Origin: Celoporthe dispersa
Taxonomy: Eukaryota > Ascomycota > Sordariomycetes > Diaporthales > Cryphonectriaceae
DNA: 64,000 bases
Direction: 5' to 3'
Assembly (NCBI GenBank): GCA_016584495.1
Contig: WAID01000015.1
Coordinates: 1,550,501 to 1,614,500, forward strand
The notes beneath the pieces were generated by a model, which was not told the origin of the DNA, made no database searches, and was given only the letters and a program-made list of their open reading frames with translations. Below, piece by piece: positions 25,001 through 37,338 of the stretch (the first letter of the stretch is position 1; each line of letters starts with the position of its first letter). Both the position numbers and the translations under genes were made by a program.

Positions 25001-28000
25001 CCAACCTCCATCACAACGCCCTCCATAAATCAAAATAAGCAGATAGTGTGAGAACTTGCGCCGACTGCACACCACCATCACCATGAACCCAAGATGCTGT
25101 CAGCAGCAGCGTCTACAGCAGCTCGTATTCGCGAGAAGAGACAAGGCACTACCCCCCCCCCCCAAACCTCAAGTCGCGACGCACGAGCTCACATTTTTTG
25201 TTTCAACCACGGCCGTGACCAACCCGGCCGCACGGAACCCCATCCAAAAAAGCTTGATCTAACGACACAGATGAACTGCATAACCAGCATTACTGCAGCA
25301 GTAAGTTCATGGATTTCTAAACGACCCACAAAGGAAGAGGAGAGAGGAAGATAGAAAAAATTTCTTTTTCGTTATTTGTCACTGGACCTCGCCGCTGGAT
25401 GTTCCGTCCAAGCGCCGCCCCGATGCCAGCACCCTTCCTCCCCTGGAACTGTTTCACGTCTGTCTCAAGGGCCTCAACTCGACGTCCGCGCCAAGTGTGC
25501 ATCAACTTCATTGGCCAGGACACAGTTTGCTCAGCCTCATTCTCCCCAAGCTGTCCCGCTCGGGAGGGTCCATCGTGGAGGCATCAGACCTGGATGCGAG
25601 TGAGCTCTTGGTCTGCCAGGGGTTCCTCCTGGGTTTCTTGCCGAAGGACGAGCTGAGAGCCAAGAGCCGAGGGAGTGCTTTTGACTTTGCTGGCAGTACC
25701 TCGGGAGGCAGTTGCATTCTGTATCCGGCAGTCGATAGCAAGAAGATGATCTCTATTTGTCAGGCTCGAGTGTCGGTGGTGGTTGATGGCTGTGGAAGAG
25801 GTATGTCATCGTCAGCTGTCGTTCAGCATCACCTGGGCGAGAACACAGCAGTGCTCGCTTCATCATCTTCTGCAGACCAAGTGGGCTTCTCAAGATAATC
25901 TTCGGTGGAACTCAGGCATCCTCTGGAAGATCACCTGACCTGGGATGAACTATCAAGAGAGGACCTCCTAGAGAAGCCGGGGAAACTTTCCCATACTGCC
26001 ACGTTTTATAAAAACACATCAGCGCTCGTCTTGGCGCGGTGCTTGGCGGGTGTGTAATGAGTGATGAGCATCAATCAGTTCATCCTGTACTTTTTTCTTT
26101 CTTGGTTTTGGTAAACAACCAGGCGCCGGCTTCCTGACCTTACCTTGGATGGTGTGGAGTGGCTCTTGTTATTGAGGTTTGGTCGATACCTAAGCAGGCA
26201 ATCAGACTGACAAGACACCCTCTTCTAGGCAGTGCCCAACCCAAGCATGAAAGCCCCAAGACATCATCATCATCAATCTTAAGATCCTCGCGGACGTGCT
26301 ATGCGTGCAGGAACGTCAACATCACGCATGGCTGATACTTATCACCTGGTCACGAACGACTCGGCTCGAACAGCGCAGGCAACATGTGTCAGGCGAAGAG
26401 GATATCCACGGTGAGAAGAGGACGTCCAAAGAAAGCAAAGAGCCAGATCCAGACAGGGCGGACCACGGCCCAAGGCCAAAGCCCCCAAACCGTCCACGCC
26501 CGCCGCCGTTCAGAACAGTCCCATCCAGTGAAATATGACCTTCTGGCAAACCTGCTGCGCCCACGCGCTGCCCTGAGCGGACCTGCCATCGGCCATGACA
26601 TACCGGCCCCCGACGGGCGGTGGTTTCTTCCTCTCTGTGTGTATCGTGTATGTGCCCACGAGCGCACATCTCCATGATCTCGTCTGGGCCTTGGCCTGCT
26701 GGGCACGCGGGGCGCAAGGCAGACCTCAGCCGCCGCTGCTCCCATCATCATGTAGCGCTCGGTCTCAAGGGCTGTTGTCCGGGCATTGTCCCGAGTCCCC
26801 AAGCTTGCTCGCTGGGGCCAGCTGAGGGAGGTGAAGGGGTGAGGCTAGATGCCACCTTAATCGCCATTAGTGGTTCTTGCTATCGGCCGAGTGGTTCTGG
26901 AGGGGGGGAGGTAATGTGGGCACATGCTCGGAAGGAGGAACCTGCCTAGGCTACAACGTGAGGGCAATTAAACATCGCTGGGCCACTTCGATCCCCTCTA
27001 AAGTCGCAGAGTAGGGAGCACGTTGAGCAGTGCCCACCTGTTCAGATACCATACAAGCTGCGACTAAAGAGAAGATGACGAGATGAGACAGAAGAAGAGA
27101 AGGGGGAACAGAGAATAGGAGGACGGGGGTCCGGCTGTACGATGCCGTACGTTATTACCTTATAACTAAATACATCATACTCGGCTCGCGGCAAACGCCC
27201 TGGCCGAATGGCTGTGCATACACCTTATTTCCATCATAAGGAGTGACTTCATGTGGAGCAAGGTGCTCTTGTCATCTCGCGTATTCAGGAGCGGGGGACG
27301 AACTCCTGAGGAGTTCAATCCCCTCGCCTCCGACAGTGCTGGTTGGGACGAGTTGACGAGACCTGCGAGCACACTTGATATGTCAGGAGTGAGATCGGAC
27401 TACAACAAGTACAGAGAACAAGAGCAACTGCAAGAGGCAATTCAGCAGAAATCTCCATGCAGGAAGTGGCAAAGGCAACGGCCCCTCGCCGGACCCTGCT
27501 CATCAGGAAATGTATTTGCCGCTATTGTGTAAATATTATGTACACAGATTCACGAGGGTGAATCTGCCATCTGCTCTTACAAAAGCCCCGTCATTGTTTC
27601 CTCCCTACCCCCAAATCAATGACCTGGCCCGAGGCACAGACCAGGTTACAAATCCTGGCCTTCCAATCTCTCTTCCTCCTTTTTTCCCCTCCCTTCTTCT
27701 CCATACAGTGTCCGATCGTCGTAAGTGCCTCCTAGAAGTGGTATCCAAGATAATGAAAGCAATGAACGCCAGCGCTAGAGAGCGCCCTCGGACACACATC
27801 AAGATGCGCCTGGCCCAAATCGAAAGACAAAAAAAGAAAATAAGAGAGATAGATAGAGAGAGGGAGAGGGAGAGAGAGAACTAGGTTTCAAAACATTAGA
27901 AAATATGGTGTAGTGTATATGTTCTGGTCATGTACAGGACACAAAGAAAAAAAGGAATGGCAGTTGAGTGCTGTGAGGTGTCGTCAAGAGATAGGATAGA

Positions 28001-28022
28001 CGCTGAGGCTAAAGCACAAGCA
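22057..28022. other. Large gene-free region
   Basis: About 6 kb with no open frame I can tie to a family or build into exons. The part next to 22056 is the promoter and leader of the Zn2Cys6 gene. Low-complexity tracts include A-rich GAAA repeats at 23343-23396, a T-rich tract at 24476-24505, GA-rich sequence at 24890-24950 and (GA)n near 27846-27880. Several short frames (for example 25497-25898, plus) have no detectable relatives that I recognise. Confidence 0.45.
23343..23396. repeat. A-rich (GAAA)n tract
   Basis: Repeated AAAGAAAGAAAAAAG-type units over about 50 bases in noncoding sequence. Confidence 0.8.
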
Positions 28023-29755
28023 TCAAGAAACATGCTCGGTGAATCTGCCGGAACCACGAGAGTCGCGTGACGCCGCGCCGTCGCGGGAGTAGTCCTGGGG
28101 AGCAAGTGTCCTGCCCACGGCGTCGCGAGAGAACCCTTCGCTATGAAGGGTCTGGCCAAGCGCGTCCGTAGAAGGGAACGTCGAGCTGCGAGGTAGGGTG
28201 GGCGAGTCGATACTGTTCGGGGTCTGGCTGGTGACAGGGGTCCTCCGCGGGCCTGGGTGCATGGTCATGATACCAGATTCCGGCCGCATTGGAGAGCCAA
28301 GAGCCAACGGGGTGTGGTTTGGTTGGTCAAAGACGGCCATCGAGTCCCGGTAGACTGATGCCGACACGTCGCTGCCCTGACTGCTCCGGTCATTGCGGGG
28401 ATCCGTGTACCCATCACCGCCATACTGGAGCACGGGAGGCAGCTTTCTCCCAGATACCCGGACGAAGCCTCGCTCGGCCATTTCTGGGCCGGATCCGGCT
28501 CGTTCCCGAGAGGTGCGTCTGCCTGCCAAGGCTGCGATTGACGCACCAACCGATTGTTGCTGGCCTGGCCGCTGCATAGTGCCGTATGCGCCGCTACCGT
28601 CATCGTTTCCGGGCGTGGGAGCGGGACCTATGGCCCTGGATGCCGCGGCTGGCCCGTCGTCTTCACCCGACAGCTTGAGCTGACACCAGCCGGATTTCCT
28701 CATGCGCAAGATCATGAAAGCCAACCCGACCAGCAGCGCAACCCCCGCTATGCCACCAAAAACCCCTCCCACGACCTCGCTGGTCTGTGTAGGCACGCCG
28801 CCGCTGGAAGATCCCGAGGATGCCGAGGTCGAGGTGGAAGAAGAGGTGCCGGCGGAAGCAGTGGATGCGCCCGACCCATCGCCTCCGCCTAGGCTATACG
28901 TGGCGGAAGCTGATTCGGCCGCGGACGACCATCCTGTGGATGACGAGTCTGAAAGGCTACCCGACCCTGAAGAGTAGCTCGAGAATGCGGCCGAGGTCGA
29001 GCTGATCGTCGAGCTTGCAAACGTGGTCGAGGCAAGGTAGGATGGAGAAGATGATGCAGACCCCAGCGAGCTGAGAAGGGTGGAGCTCGAGGTCGTGTTC
29101 GACGAAGAGATGGGTGTCGATAGTGATGACGCGAGAGAAGAGGAAGAGGCGAACGAAGTAAGAGATGCTAGAAAGAGGTCAGCCCTATGTGTGTTCGGCC
29201 CAGGGGAATCAGTTCGCGGGCCAGCTCACAGGTGGTCGAGTTAGAAGTGGAGCTGAGGGTAGAGAAGGACGATGACGATATGTGAGTGAGAGACAGTGCT
29301 GCTGGTATCGATGTGGTCGCCGCAGAGGACACGCCGGTCCCAGAAGATGTCGTCACGGCATCAGAGGACGAGGTCGCCGCCGCAGAATCGGCACCAGACG
29401 ACGTAGTAGCAGCGGCCTTGTCGGCAACATTGAGCGTGGTGATGGTCGTGCCCGTCTCGGCATCTACCAGCTGGGTCTGTGAGTCCCCAGCCACGGTCTG
29501 CGTCGAGACAATAGCACCGGCTCCATTGATAATCTGGACGACATCAACGGTCTGCACGACCTCGGTGACGGTGGTATCCCGGGAATCCAGGACTGCGGCT
29601 GCTGCTGCGGTGTCGGCCCTGCGGTTGTGGAACTCCTCATGTGAATGAGCGTGGGCGTCGCTGTGAGGCTGGCGGTTGTGTAAGTGGGAGTGACGGTGGA
29701 CGTGGTCGGTCTTACGGGCCTGAAAGAGTGAAGACCCGTATAATAAGTTAGTCAT
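28023..29755 (-). CDS. Ser/Thr-rich single-pass membrane protein, Mid2-like
   Basis: Probable plasma-membrane or wall-stress sensor-like protein. Minus-strand exons 29755(or 29719)-29230 and 29167-28023, with a 62-nt intron; the joined frame is open throughout. Order: a His-rich segment (HVHRHSHLHNRQPHSDAHAH), a domain with TTVTEVVQTVDVVQIINGAG, a long Ser/Thr/Ala mucin-like stretch typical of O-glycosylated ectodomains, one membrane helix (VVGGVFGGIAGVALLVGLAF) followed by RMRKSG, and a cytosolic tail of about 240 residues rich in Ser, Arg and Pro. The N-terminus is unsure. A good acceptor (CTCTTTCAG) lies just before ARKTDHVH at 29719, which suggests a missing upstream exon carrying the signal peptide. 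The ATG at 29755 is the only simple start and gives too short a leader. The role is inferred from architecture. Confidence 0.75.
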
Positions 29756-30139
29756 CGCGCTGGGCGGTAAGAAGCCACGGTGCCTCCTCTAGCAGACAGG
29801 CAAGCGGCGTGAAGTCTGTGCGGCCCAGCGGCGAGTGGACCTTTGGGTCCCTTCCCCCAAGAGAAGAGTCGAAAAGAGAACGAGCGTGTGTTGGACGAGG
29901 GATTGGATCTAGGCTGCGCGGGGCCAGGCCGATCAGCATGGGCTTCCCGTATCGGCAGGGTCGAGAGAGGTCCGCGGTTCCGGCTAGGGGTGGATTGGAC
30001 CAGGCGGTGCAAGGCGCAGCACACGGCTACCACTATGAAAGGAGCGACTATGAAGCCTGACCGCGCGGCGGCAGCACGGCAGCGGAGCGAGCCTGGGGAC
30101 GCTTATCGAAAGCTTGTTGGATGGATAATGAAAAGAGCG

Positions 30140-30205
30140 ATTGGCTGGCGCCAGGACCATTGCTCGCCCGACCAGCGTGTGCTTGTGCGGTGCGGCTGCG
30201 ATTGG
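30140..30205 (-). promoter_or_regulatory. Two CCAAT boxes upstream of the Mid2-like gene
   Basis: Read on the minus strand, CCAATCGC occurs twice, at about 30137-30144 and 30198-30205, about 380-450 bases upstream of the 29755 ATG. Fungal promoters commonly carry CCAAT elements bound by the HAP complex. Spacing and orientation suit this gene; binding is inferred. Confidence 0.4.
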
Positions 30206-30209
30206 TGGG

Positions 30210-30757
30210 CGCGCAGGCGTGTGTTCGGGAGGGGGGGGAAAAGGACTGGACGGAGTCGGCAGTAGTATGAGATGGTCGATAGAAACGAGAGACGTGAGAT
30301 CACGGTTGGTAGTGATGTCGACGTCGACCTATCTCTCCTGGTACTGGACTCGCAAGGTTGTTGGGGTGGTAATCAGGGCGTGGACCCGCCTAGCTCATGG
30401 TTGTCGTTCGTTCGTTCGTTGTGTTGAAGATGAACCTGTTGATATCCAATCTGCGTGACAGCGCTCTCTGGGAATCGCAATCGAAATCGGGAACCGGGGT
30501 CTTCTGCTTCTGGTCTCTCGGCCCTGTCTTTTTTTTTCTCTTTCAATTCCTTTGTATTGTCTCTCTTCCTCTTCTTTCTCAGCTCTCGCAACCGCTCCTC
30601 ATGGTCGATCTAAGTGATGAGGTCAACCACGTGTGGGAACGTGCCTCACGATCACTCTTGGTGGGAAGGATGGTGAAGTGGAAGGGAAAGGAAAAGGAAG
30701 GGGAGGGGAGGGTGGAGGAAAGAGGAGAAGGATGGGATAGGATAGGTAGGATAAGGA

Positions 30758-30791
<34 letters not shown>

Positions 30792-33638
30792 CGAAGTAGA
30801 GTTAAAATTGGATAGGAAGCACCCGACATCAAAGTACAAGGCGGTCGCTAGAGCCGACATTGGGCGATGGGGGCATATGGAACGGTTCAGTGGATCAAGG
30901 TCGTCAGCCCGCTGTGGGTGCGCCGTGTGGGCTTGTTGTGGGAAGGAGGTTTGGGGAGCAGGTGGGGGGGAGGGAGGTTATGGACAAGCATGGGATCCTT
31001 CTTTTCCTCAGCAGGTCCAGCGCCTATGCTCTCACCAGCAGCGTACTGCGCAGTGCAGGTGCAATGCAATCCAAAAATCCAACCCAGAAGGAAATGAGGG
31101 TGTCGTGCGTAGTATCGACTCCGCAAAGTACGTCTTCACCTCATTTCGCTACTTTCCTAAAGTGGACGCCCACGCACCCCACCCCACCGCTCATCTCGTT
31201 ATGATTGGCGGTGCACGCCCCCTGCACGGCTCATTGGGGGCCCCGCTCGTGCAGCTATCCCTGTAGGCCCATGCCCCCTTCTGTGACAGTCCTGGCGTGT
31301 ATCCGTAGCGGCTTGAGGTGATGGCGTGCTGGGCCGGGGGGTGGGTTGGGTTTCCCTTGTCATACTACGTGCCATTGTACATTGTAGAGTCACCTCAGGC
31401 CACCCAAGGCCGCTGGCCACTCGCCTGACTGGGCGGCCGACTGACCACCTGGAACTCTTGAGAGAAGGGAGAGGGGAGGGGGTAGGATCGGGGTCTCGTC
31501 GTCCTCTCGTCCTTCGTCTTCCCTGATGAACCTTGCTTGGGCCCCTCTGTGTTCCGGTAAGACATCATCCATGGGCCCCTCCCCCCCCATCGATCGTTTC
31601 TCTGATCGTGGCCAGGATCAACCCGGGGGTCCCAGACAACCTTGAAGGCTATCACACGATGCGAGAGACGCAGTGGTCAACTCTTGAGATGACACCAATT
31701 TTGTAAGATGATAAAGTCTCTCATCAGGAGGCTGGAAAGTTAGTCATGACGATTTCTGAATCCTCCAGCTCTTCAGAACTCTAGTTCTATCTACCATAGT
31801 AATTGATAATCGAGAGACGAGACACCCTTTTGACCTCCTTTTGACCTCATTACTTGTACCGCCTGTATTGTGCCCATTGTACCAAATAGTACTATGCACT
31901 ACGGTTTGTGCCGCTTAGGGTGGGTACGTACCTAAGTAGTACATAAGATCTTTGCCGCAAGACGGCGCGGCGCCAGAGGACGGGCCAGTCCTGGTGTAGC
32001 AGACTTCTCGTATTCACCGCAGTTTGAGGCCCGCCACGGGCCCTCATCTAGCCCACTGGCCCCTGCTCTGCCCTCCTCTTTGGCCGTTCCAGATGACCCG
32101 GCCAATCCAACCACTGGCTGCTAGGATTTGGGATCGTGCAGCAACGAGCTGCACGTAAGAGAACTCTCGTCCACTCCCCCCTGCTGGTCCCATTGGAGAA
32201 GGCGCCCTGTCGGCTGGGCCTCGTGGTCGCTCACCATCGTCCAGTCAGTCCAGCCCGGCGGCAGCAGTAGGCCGGAAAGAAAAAGAAAAAAAACAGAAAA
32301 AAAAAAGAGATAAAAAAAACAAGAGCCGTCTTGAATGTGGACAATTTCTCCGGCATTACTGGCCACGAGGCTCCAGGAATGCCGCCGTCGTCCGCTTTCC
32401 CCCGCCCCCAAGACACACTCGCGTGTGGTGGCGTGTGCCGTGCGATATACTATGATATGTCGAGCATCGGGGCTTTGGACCTCTCTCTGGGGCCCCTCGT
32501 GTCGTATGTGCCGTTTCAGGGGATTCAGACACGGATTCAAGTGGTTGGCACACCAGATCCCAATGAAGACGTCGCTGTTGTTTCAAGCGTACATAAATAT
32601 CCACACCCTGGCATCATTCTGACATGGGCCCCTTCTGTCGGAATTCGGCAGGGTCTGAATACCTACTGTTCATTGACTCTTGCTTCCTTCCTTTCCATTC
32701 TTTCAGATCGCCATGGATCATGAATCCTTTTCGCCATGTGATCAAACGCCCGGGTAGATTTTGATCCATTGGAAACGTGTAAGTTATCCGTAGAATTTTT
32801 TCTTTTTTTAAGCGTCGTGCACCGTTGATCTCATTCCGTGACCCCTGCCAATGCATTCATTCCGTCCCTCATGCCCCACGGTCGGATTCCAGATCGTCTG
32901 CGGCTTCGCACCAGTATCATGATCAAGCGTTATCATTATCAGTATCATGTCGCCTCAAAATCCACAGGCCTCCGCCCCTATCCTTCCCTGCAATATGTAA
33001 AATCAAGAAAAGCCAGCCGTGCTGATCACCAAAAGACTTTATTGTGTATTTACTATGTGATTCATCGATCGACCTGACGGTAATGAGCGCCGTGGAGCTG
33101 GGGTATTACCACAGTACTAACAATGTTCATCCCAACTCCAGTGGTGGGTCCCACGAGGGTGGATCGTCTAATGCAGGAACAGCAGCCAGCCTCACCAATG
33201 GCGAGCGTGATTTGGTGATCCACTACAGAGAGGAGACTCTACCGAGTCTACCCAACAGAAAACAAGGAAAAAAAAGAAAGAAGGAAGAAAAAAAAAGAGG
33301 AGTGGCCAGACCGCACGGCACAACGGCAGAAGAACACACACGCAGCACCCTGCGGGGCTCAGCACAGCCTGGCACCTGGCACACAACTGGGCAGGACCTT
33401 GGCAGGCAGGTCGCTCCTATGATAGCAGTAGCAACCGTCGACCAACAAACCCCACCTCCCAATTCACTCGCCAAGCACATGCTGCTCCTCGCTTGGGACC
33501 CAAATGCCATGTAAACTGTTCTGGCAATCCCTGGGCTAGACATTAATCTCGCTGCCCCAAAGGCCCTACCGCGAGATTTCTTCTCCTTTGATTTCGCGCG
33601 GGCCTCTTTGAGACAATATTCCTCACAAGTGTGACGTC
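30210..33638. other. Gene-free region between the Mid2-like and hydrolase genes
   Basis: No gene I can support. A 289-codon open frame at 30397-31266 (plus) is built across GA-rich repeats (30757-30781) and shows no domain. Frames at 32331-32723 and 33044-33514 are also unrecognised. The AG-rich and A-rich tracts near 32278-32322 and 33257-33300 are low complexity. Confidence 0.45.
30757..30781. repeat. (GA)n microsatellite
   Basis: About twelve GA dinucleotide units, noncoding. Confidence 0.85.
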
Positions 33639-35914
33639 ATGGGCCGGCCTCCAGGCGCTGCTGACCCTCCTCCACAACCTCCTCATCCTCCTCCTCCCCC
33701 AGGCCCACCACCATCCTCGCCGCCGCCGCCGTGGTCTCCTCCGCCTGTCTCACCGGATCCGGCCGGCCAGACATGGCAGTCTTCTGGCCCCACTGGCTCG
33801 GGTGCCCTCTACCCGCAATACGCCTGGCACACCGCGTCAGACCCGCGATCGTCCAGCACACACTCGCTGGTGCCCTCGCTCCGCGGCGATGACGACCGGA
33901 GGACCCTGCTTTTGGTCTATATCCATGGCTTCATGGGCGACAACACCTCGTTCCAGTCCTTCCCGGCCCACGTCCACAGCTACCTGAAGGCGGCGCTGGC
34001 AGAATCCCATGTCATACACTCCAAGATTTACCCACGCTATAAGACCTACAAGGCTATCGATATCGCCAGGGACAACTTCAGCAAGTGGCTCGAGCCTCAC
34101 GAGTCCGAGACCACCGATGTCGTTCTTGTCGGCCACTCGATGGGAGGCCTGCTGGCTGCTGATGTGGCACTGATGGTAGGACCAGCCCTCCATCCAGACG
34201 AGAAGCCGGGATAAGCTGCTAAAACACCAACACCTAGCCATCGCTGAATCCTGTTTACGGCCATCCATTCAAGCACCGCATCTTGGGGACTATCTCCCTG
34301 GATGCGCCCTTGCTGGGTCTGCACCCTGGCATCATAAAGTCCGGCATCGCAAGCCTCTTCCGCAAGGCCCCAGACCCCCCAGGAAAGGGCCAGGAGCTCG
34401 CGGAAGGCCTGGCCTCCCAGAACGCATCGGGCTCTATGAGCACGCTGAGCTTCTCGACGGACGGCGCGAGCTCGTCGGGCATAATATCGCCAACCCCGTT
34501 GACGGCCACCTCCTCAAGTTCGTCAAGACCGGATCCGACCTACAACCCACCTTTCTTCAACGACGTGCAATTCATCGACAGGGGCTGGTGGAGGAACGTG
34601 GCACACTTCGCCAAGAAGCACTACTCAGAGGGGCTCTTCACCTCCACGTACCAACACCTGCTGTCCCACCTCGAGTTTGGTGCCTGTCTCGCCGACTACT
34701 CGGCGCTCAACAGCAGGTACAACAGGATCCGCCAGCTCGAGGACGTTGACGAACTGAACGCGGGAGGCCAAGGAGCGCAGAAGCAGGTGAGGGTCCGTTT
34801 CATCAATTACTACACCGTGTCGACCGGCATACCCAAGAAGCCACCGACGCCAAAACGCGCCCAAACGCACCTGCGGCCAGAACTGCCTGGATCTCAGCAG
34901 TCGACCCACGGAAGCTCTGGAGCATCCACGCCTCGGATCTCCATCGAGGACTATAGCGACGGGGAGAGACCGCAGACGATGCAGCTCTTGGACCCCGTGC
35001 CGGAGCCCGACGGCGAACCTGAGCAGGCTACAGCGACTGGGCCGCCACCACCGGAAGACGCTAGCAAGGGGAAGACACCAAGCTGTATAGGCGATGGGAA
35101 AGATACGGCCAGCGACCAAAAGGATGGCGGGAACGGAACAGCTTCAACAGCGGCGGTACTACAGACCGATGACCCAAGCAACGATCTGCCGGCGATACCA
35201 GCTCTACCCGAATCACCTGAGGTTCCCGACTTCGAGCGCTACACAGACAAGGACGCTAGAAAACAAGCAGAGAAAGAATACAAGCGGCTGCAGAAGACGT
35301 ACGACACAGCTGTTAAGGACCGCGAGAAGGCCCTGAAGGAGAGGCAGAAATTGGTCGAGAAGCGACGCAAGAAGGCCCAGAAAGACGCAGAGAAGCGACA
35401 CAAGGAAGAAGAGAAGTGCCGGAAGGAAGAAGCAAAGCGGCTCGCTAAAATTCAGAAAGAGCAAGACGAGGCCGGGCAGGCCAGCTCCCGCGCGCAGGCA
35501 CAGGCCCTGCAGAGGCAGCTGACCGAGCTGGCGTTGCGCGACGCGCTGCCGGACGGCGGCAGTAGCAGCAATAGCCCCTCCCTGTCGCCCCAGACCACAC
35601 GCGACTCCCTCTCCTCCCCGCCGCCGTACAGCAGAGCAGCGGTGGAGAACGCGGCAGGGTCCAAGGCCTCCCCCGCGAATGGGACGGGAAAGGGGAAGCT
35701 TCACAAGTTCTGCATGGTCCCGCAAAAGACCAACGGCGTCAGGGACTCGTGCTGGGTCCAGGTGCACATGGAAGGCGTGGACGAGGTCGGCGCGCACTGC
35801 GGGCTGTTCTTCCCCGGTCCGCACTATGAGAACCTCGTGGGCGACGTCGGGTCGAGGATCGTCGGGTGGGCGCAGGATGATATGTCCTTGAGGGCGGTAC
35901 GGGCTCTAGGCTGA
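33639..35914 (+). CDS. Lipase-like serine hydrolase with charged coiled-coil tail
   Basis: Alpha/beta hydrolase of the DUF676/lipase-like type, probably cytosolic or membrane-associated. Two exons, 33639-34175 and 34238-35914, intron 62 nt, phase 0; the join reads DVALM|PSLNPVYGHPF. Product 737 aa. Order: Pro-rich N-terminus, HGFMGDN (oxyanion region) at about 95-101, nucleophile elbow GHSMGG with Ser near 166, SLDAPLLGLHPG, then a Ser/Pro-rich middle. A strongly charged coiled coil of Lys/Glu/Arg repeats follows at about 515-590, and a C-terminal segment (KFCMVPQK to the end) contains aromatic and Gly-rich strings. The catalytic domain is only the N-terminal half. The coiled coil suggests oligomerisation or partner binding, which is inference. 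The start follows a clean ATG at 33639. Confidence 0.88.
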
Positions 35915-37338
35915 CGGCCCTGTTAGTTGGGAGCTGGGAATGTACTCCCCATACATAAACGGTGTGTTTTCGCGGGAAATGGCAGGTACACAAGAGATGA
36001 GTCAATGGCGAGCACGTTTGTCTTTTCCTTTTTCATTCCTCCTTCTCTCCTATGATGAGAAGTCTCCAGATTAGAGCGACAGGCGCGTTCTTGAAGATTA
36101 GGGGAGAGCGAGAGGTACATCTGCTGCGTACTTAGTAGATACCCATAACAGCGACAATAAGCAATCAACCAATCAATCACTAGCAATATACTCATGCTCC
36201 TATGGCTTTCACACAAGGCTGTTTGCATTCCATCTATGCCTAGGAAGAGAGAGAGAGAGAGAGAGTTCTATCTCGATTCGGCTGGGTCTTCCCGCCCCCT
36301 GCCCCCTTCTCTTCCCACCGCCCTTCACAGCACCAGCACAGCAGCTGTGCGCGTCGTAATCATTGCAGCACGCCAAGAAACCAGCAGAACCAATTCTCTC
36401 CCGTACGCCGATCAGTCTGGTAACTAAGCAAGGCGGAGAGAGGAAGGAAAAGAGAGAGAGAGGAGTGCACGGGTACCAGCCAAACACGAGACATCAAAAG
36501 TCTTGTATCTCCAGCAAGGCTCACGCCACTCTCATGACACACTGTGCACTATAAACCCTCTGGACGCGTGGGGAGGAGGAAAAAATGGCAAAAGAAACCC
36601 ACTGATGCCTGCCAGCCACGCCCTCATGCCCAAGCCCATACATATATAGCCCATCTCATAGACCTTCGGCAGCCATGGGCCGCATGGCAAGGAGCAGTGG
36701 CAAATTGCCGCAACGTAAAACAAACCACTCCTAAACGCCATGCTTTTCGTTTTGAAAATTCAGAATGCAGCAGGGAGGCAACAAGATTCTTAATCTTCGC
36801 GACCATGCCTTCAGCAGTGGTGCCAACCTCGTGGGGCCTCCCCAGTCGTCATTACCGTCAAACCGCGCTGCCATTGCACGCATGCCCCATATAATAGCCC
36901 TCTATCAATTCCTGCTTCCATCCTTGTAGTTCGTGTGATGTACCAAATCGAGGCTCATCGACACTATGTTATCCCTCTGCCAAGTACTGAGGTATGTGAG
37001 TTAAATTCTTCCACCAGCCTGTGGAATTCGGAGGAGGGCAATCAACAGGTCGGTTGATCAAGCCGAGCTGCTGTCCAGCGTAGGACCATCCCGTTGTTAA
37101 AAACCCCCTTCATTTCGTAACGGTCATCGAATGATGTAGTCTTCGCATACTTGCTTGCCTGCTTGCCTGGCTGGTCGGTCGTGAGACTCGGTAGGTCGGC
37201 TACAGACGCAATCGAATGCTTCGTCCATGGTTCAAGCACCATGCAGGAGAACCTGCGAGCCCTTTCAGGCGAACCGGCTTGTGATACGACGTGGACGGCA
37301 GCCGGTCAGCTGCCTTCGACTCGAGGTCGCTCATCCGT
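35915..37338. other. Intergenic region (convergent 3' ends)
   Basis: The hydrolase (plus) and Med19 (minus) genes converge here. It contains an (AG)n tract at 36246-36264 and GA-rich sequence near 36430-36465. No gene supported. Confidence 0.5.

Noticed and set aside
26296..26802. Overlapping 80-137 codon frames on both strands
   Set aside because: All are short, mutually overlapping and without recognisable domains.
30397..31266. 289-codon plus-strand open frame
   Set aside because: It runs through a GA repeat and low-complexity sequence, has no domain, and lies in the upstream region of the minus-strand Mid2-like gene.
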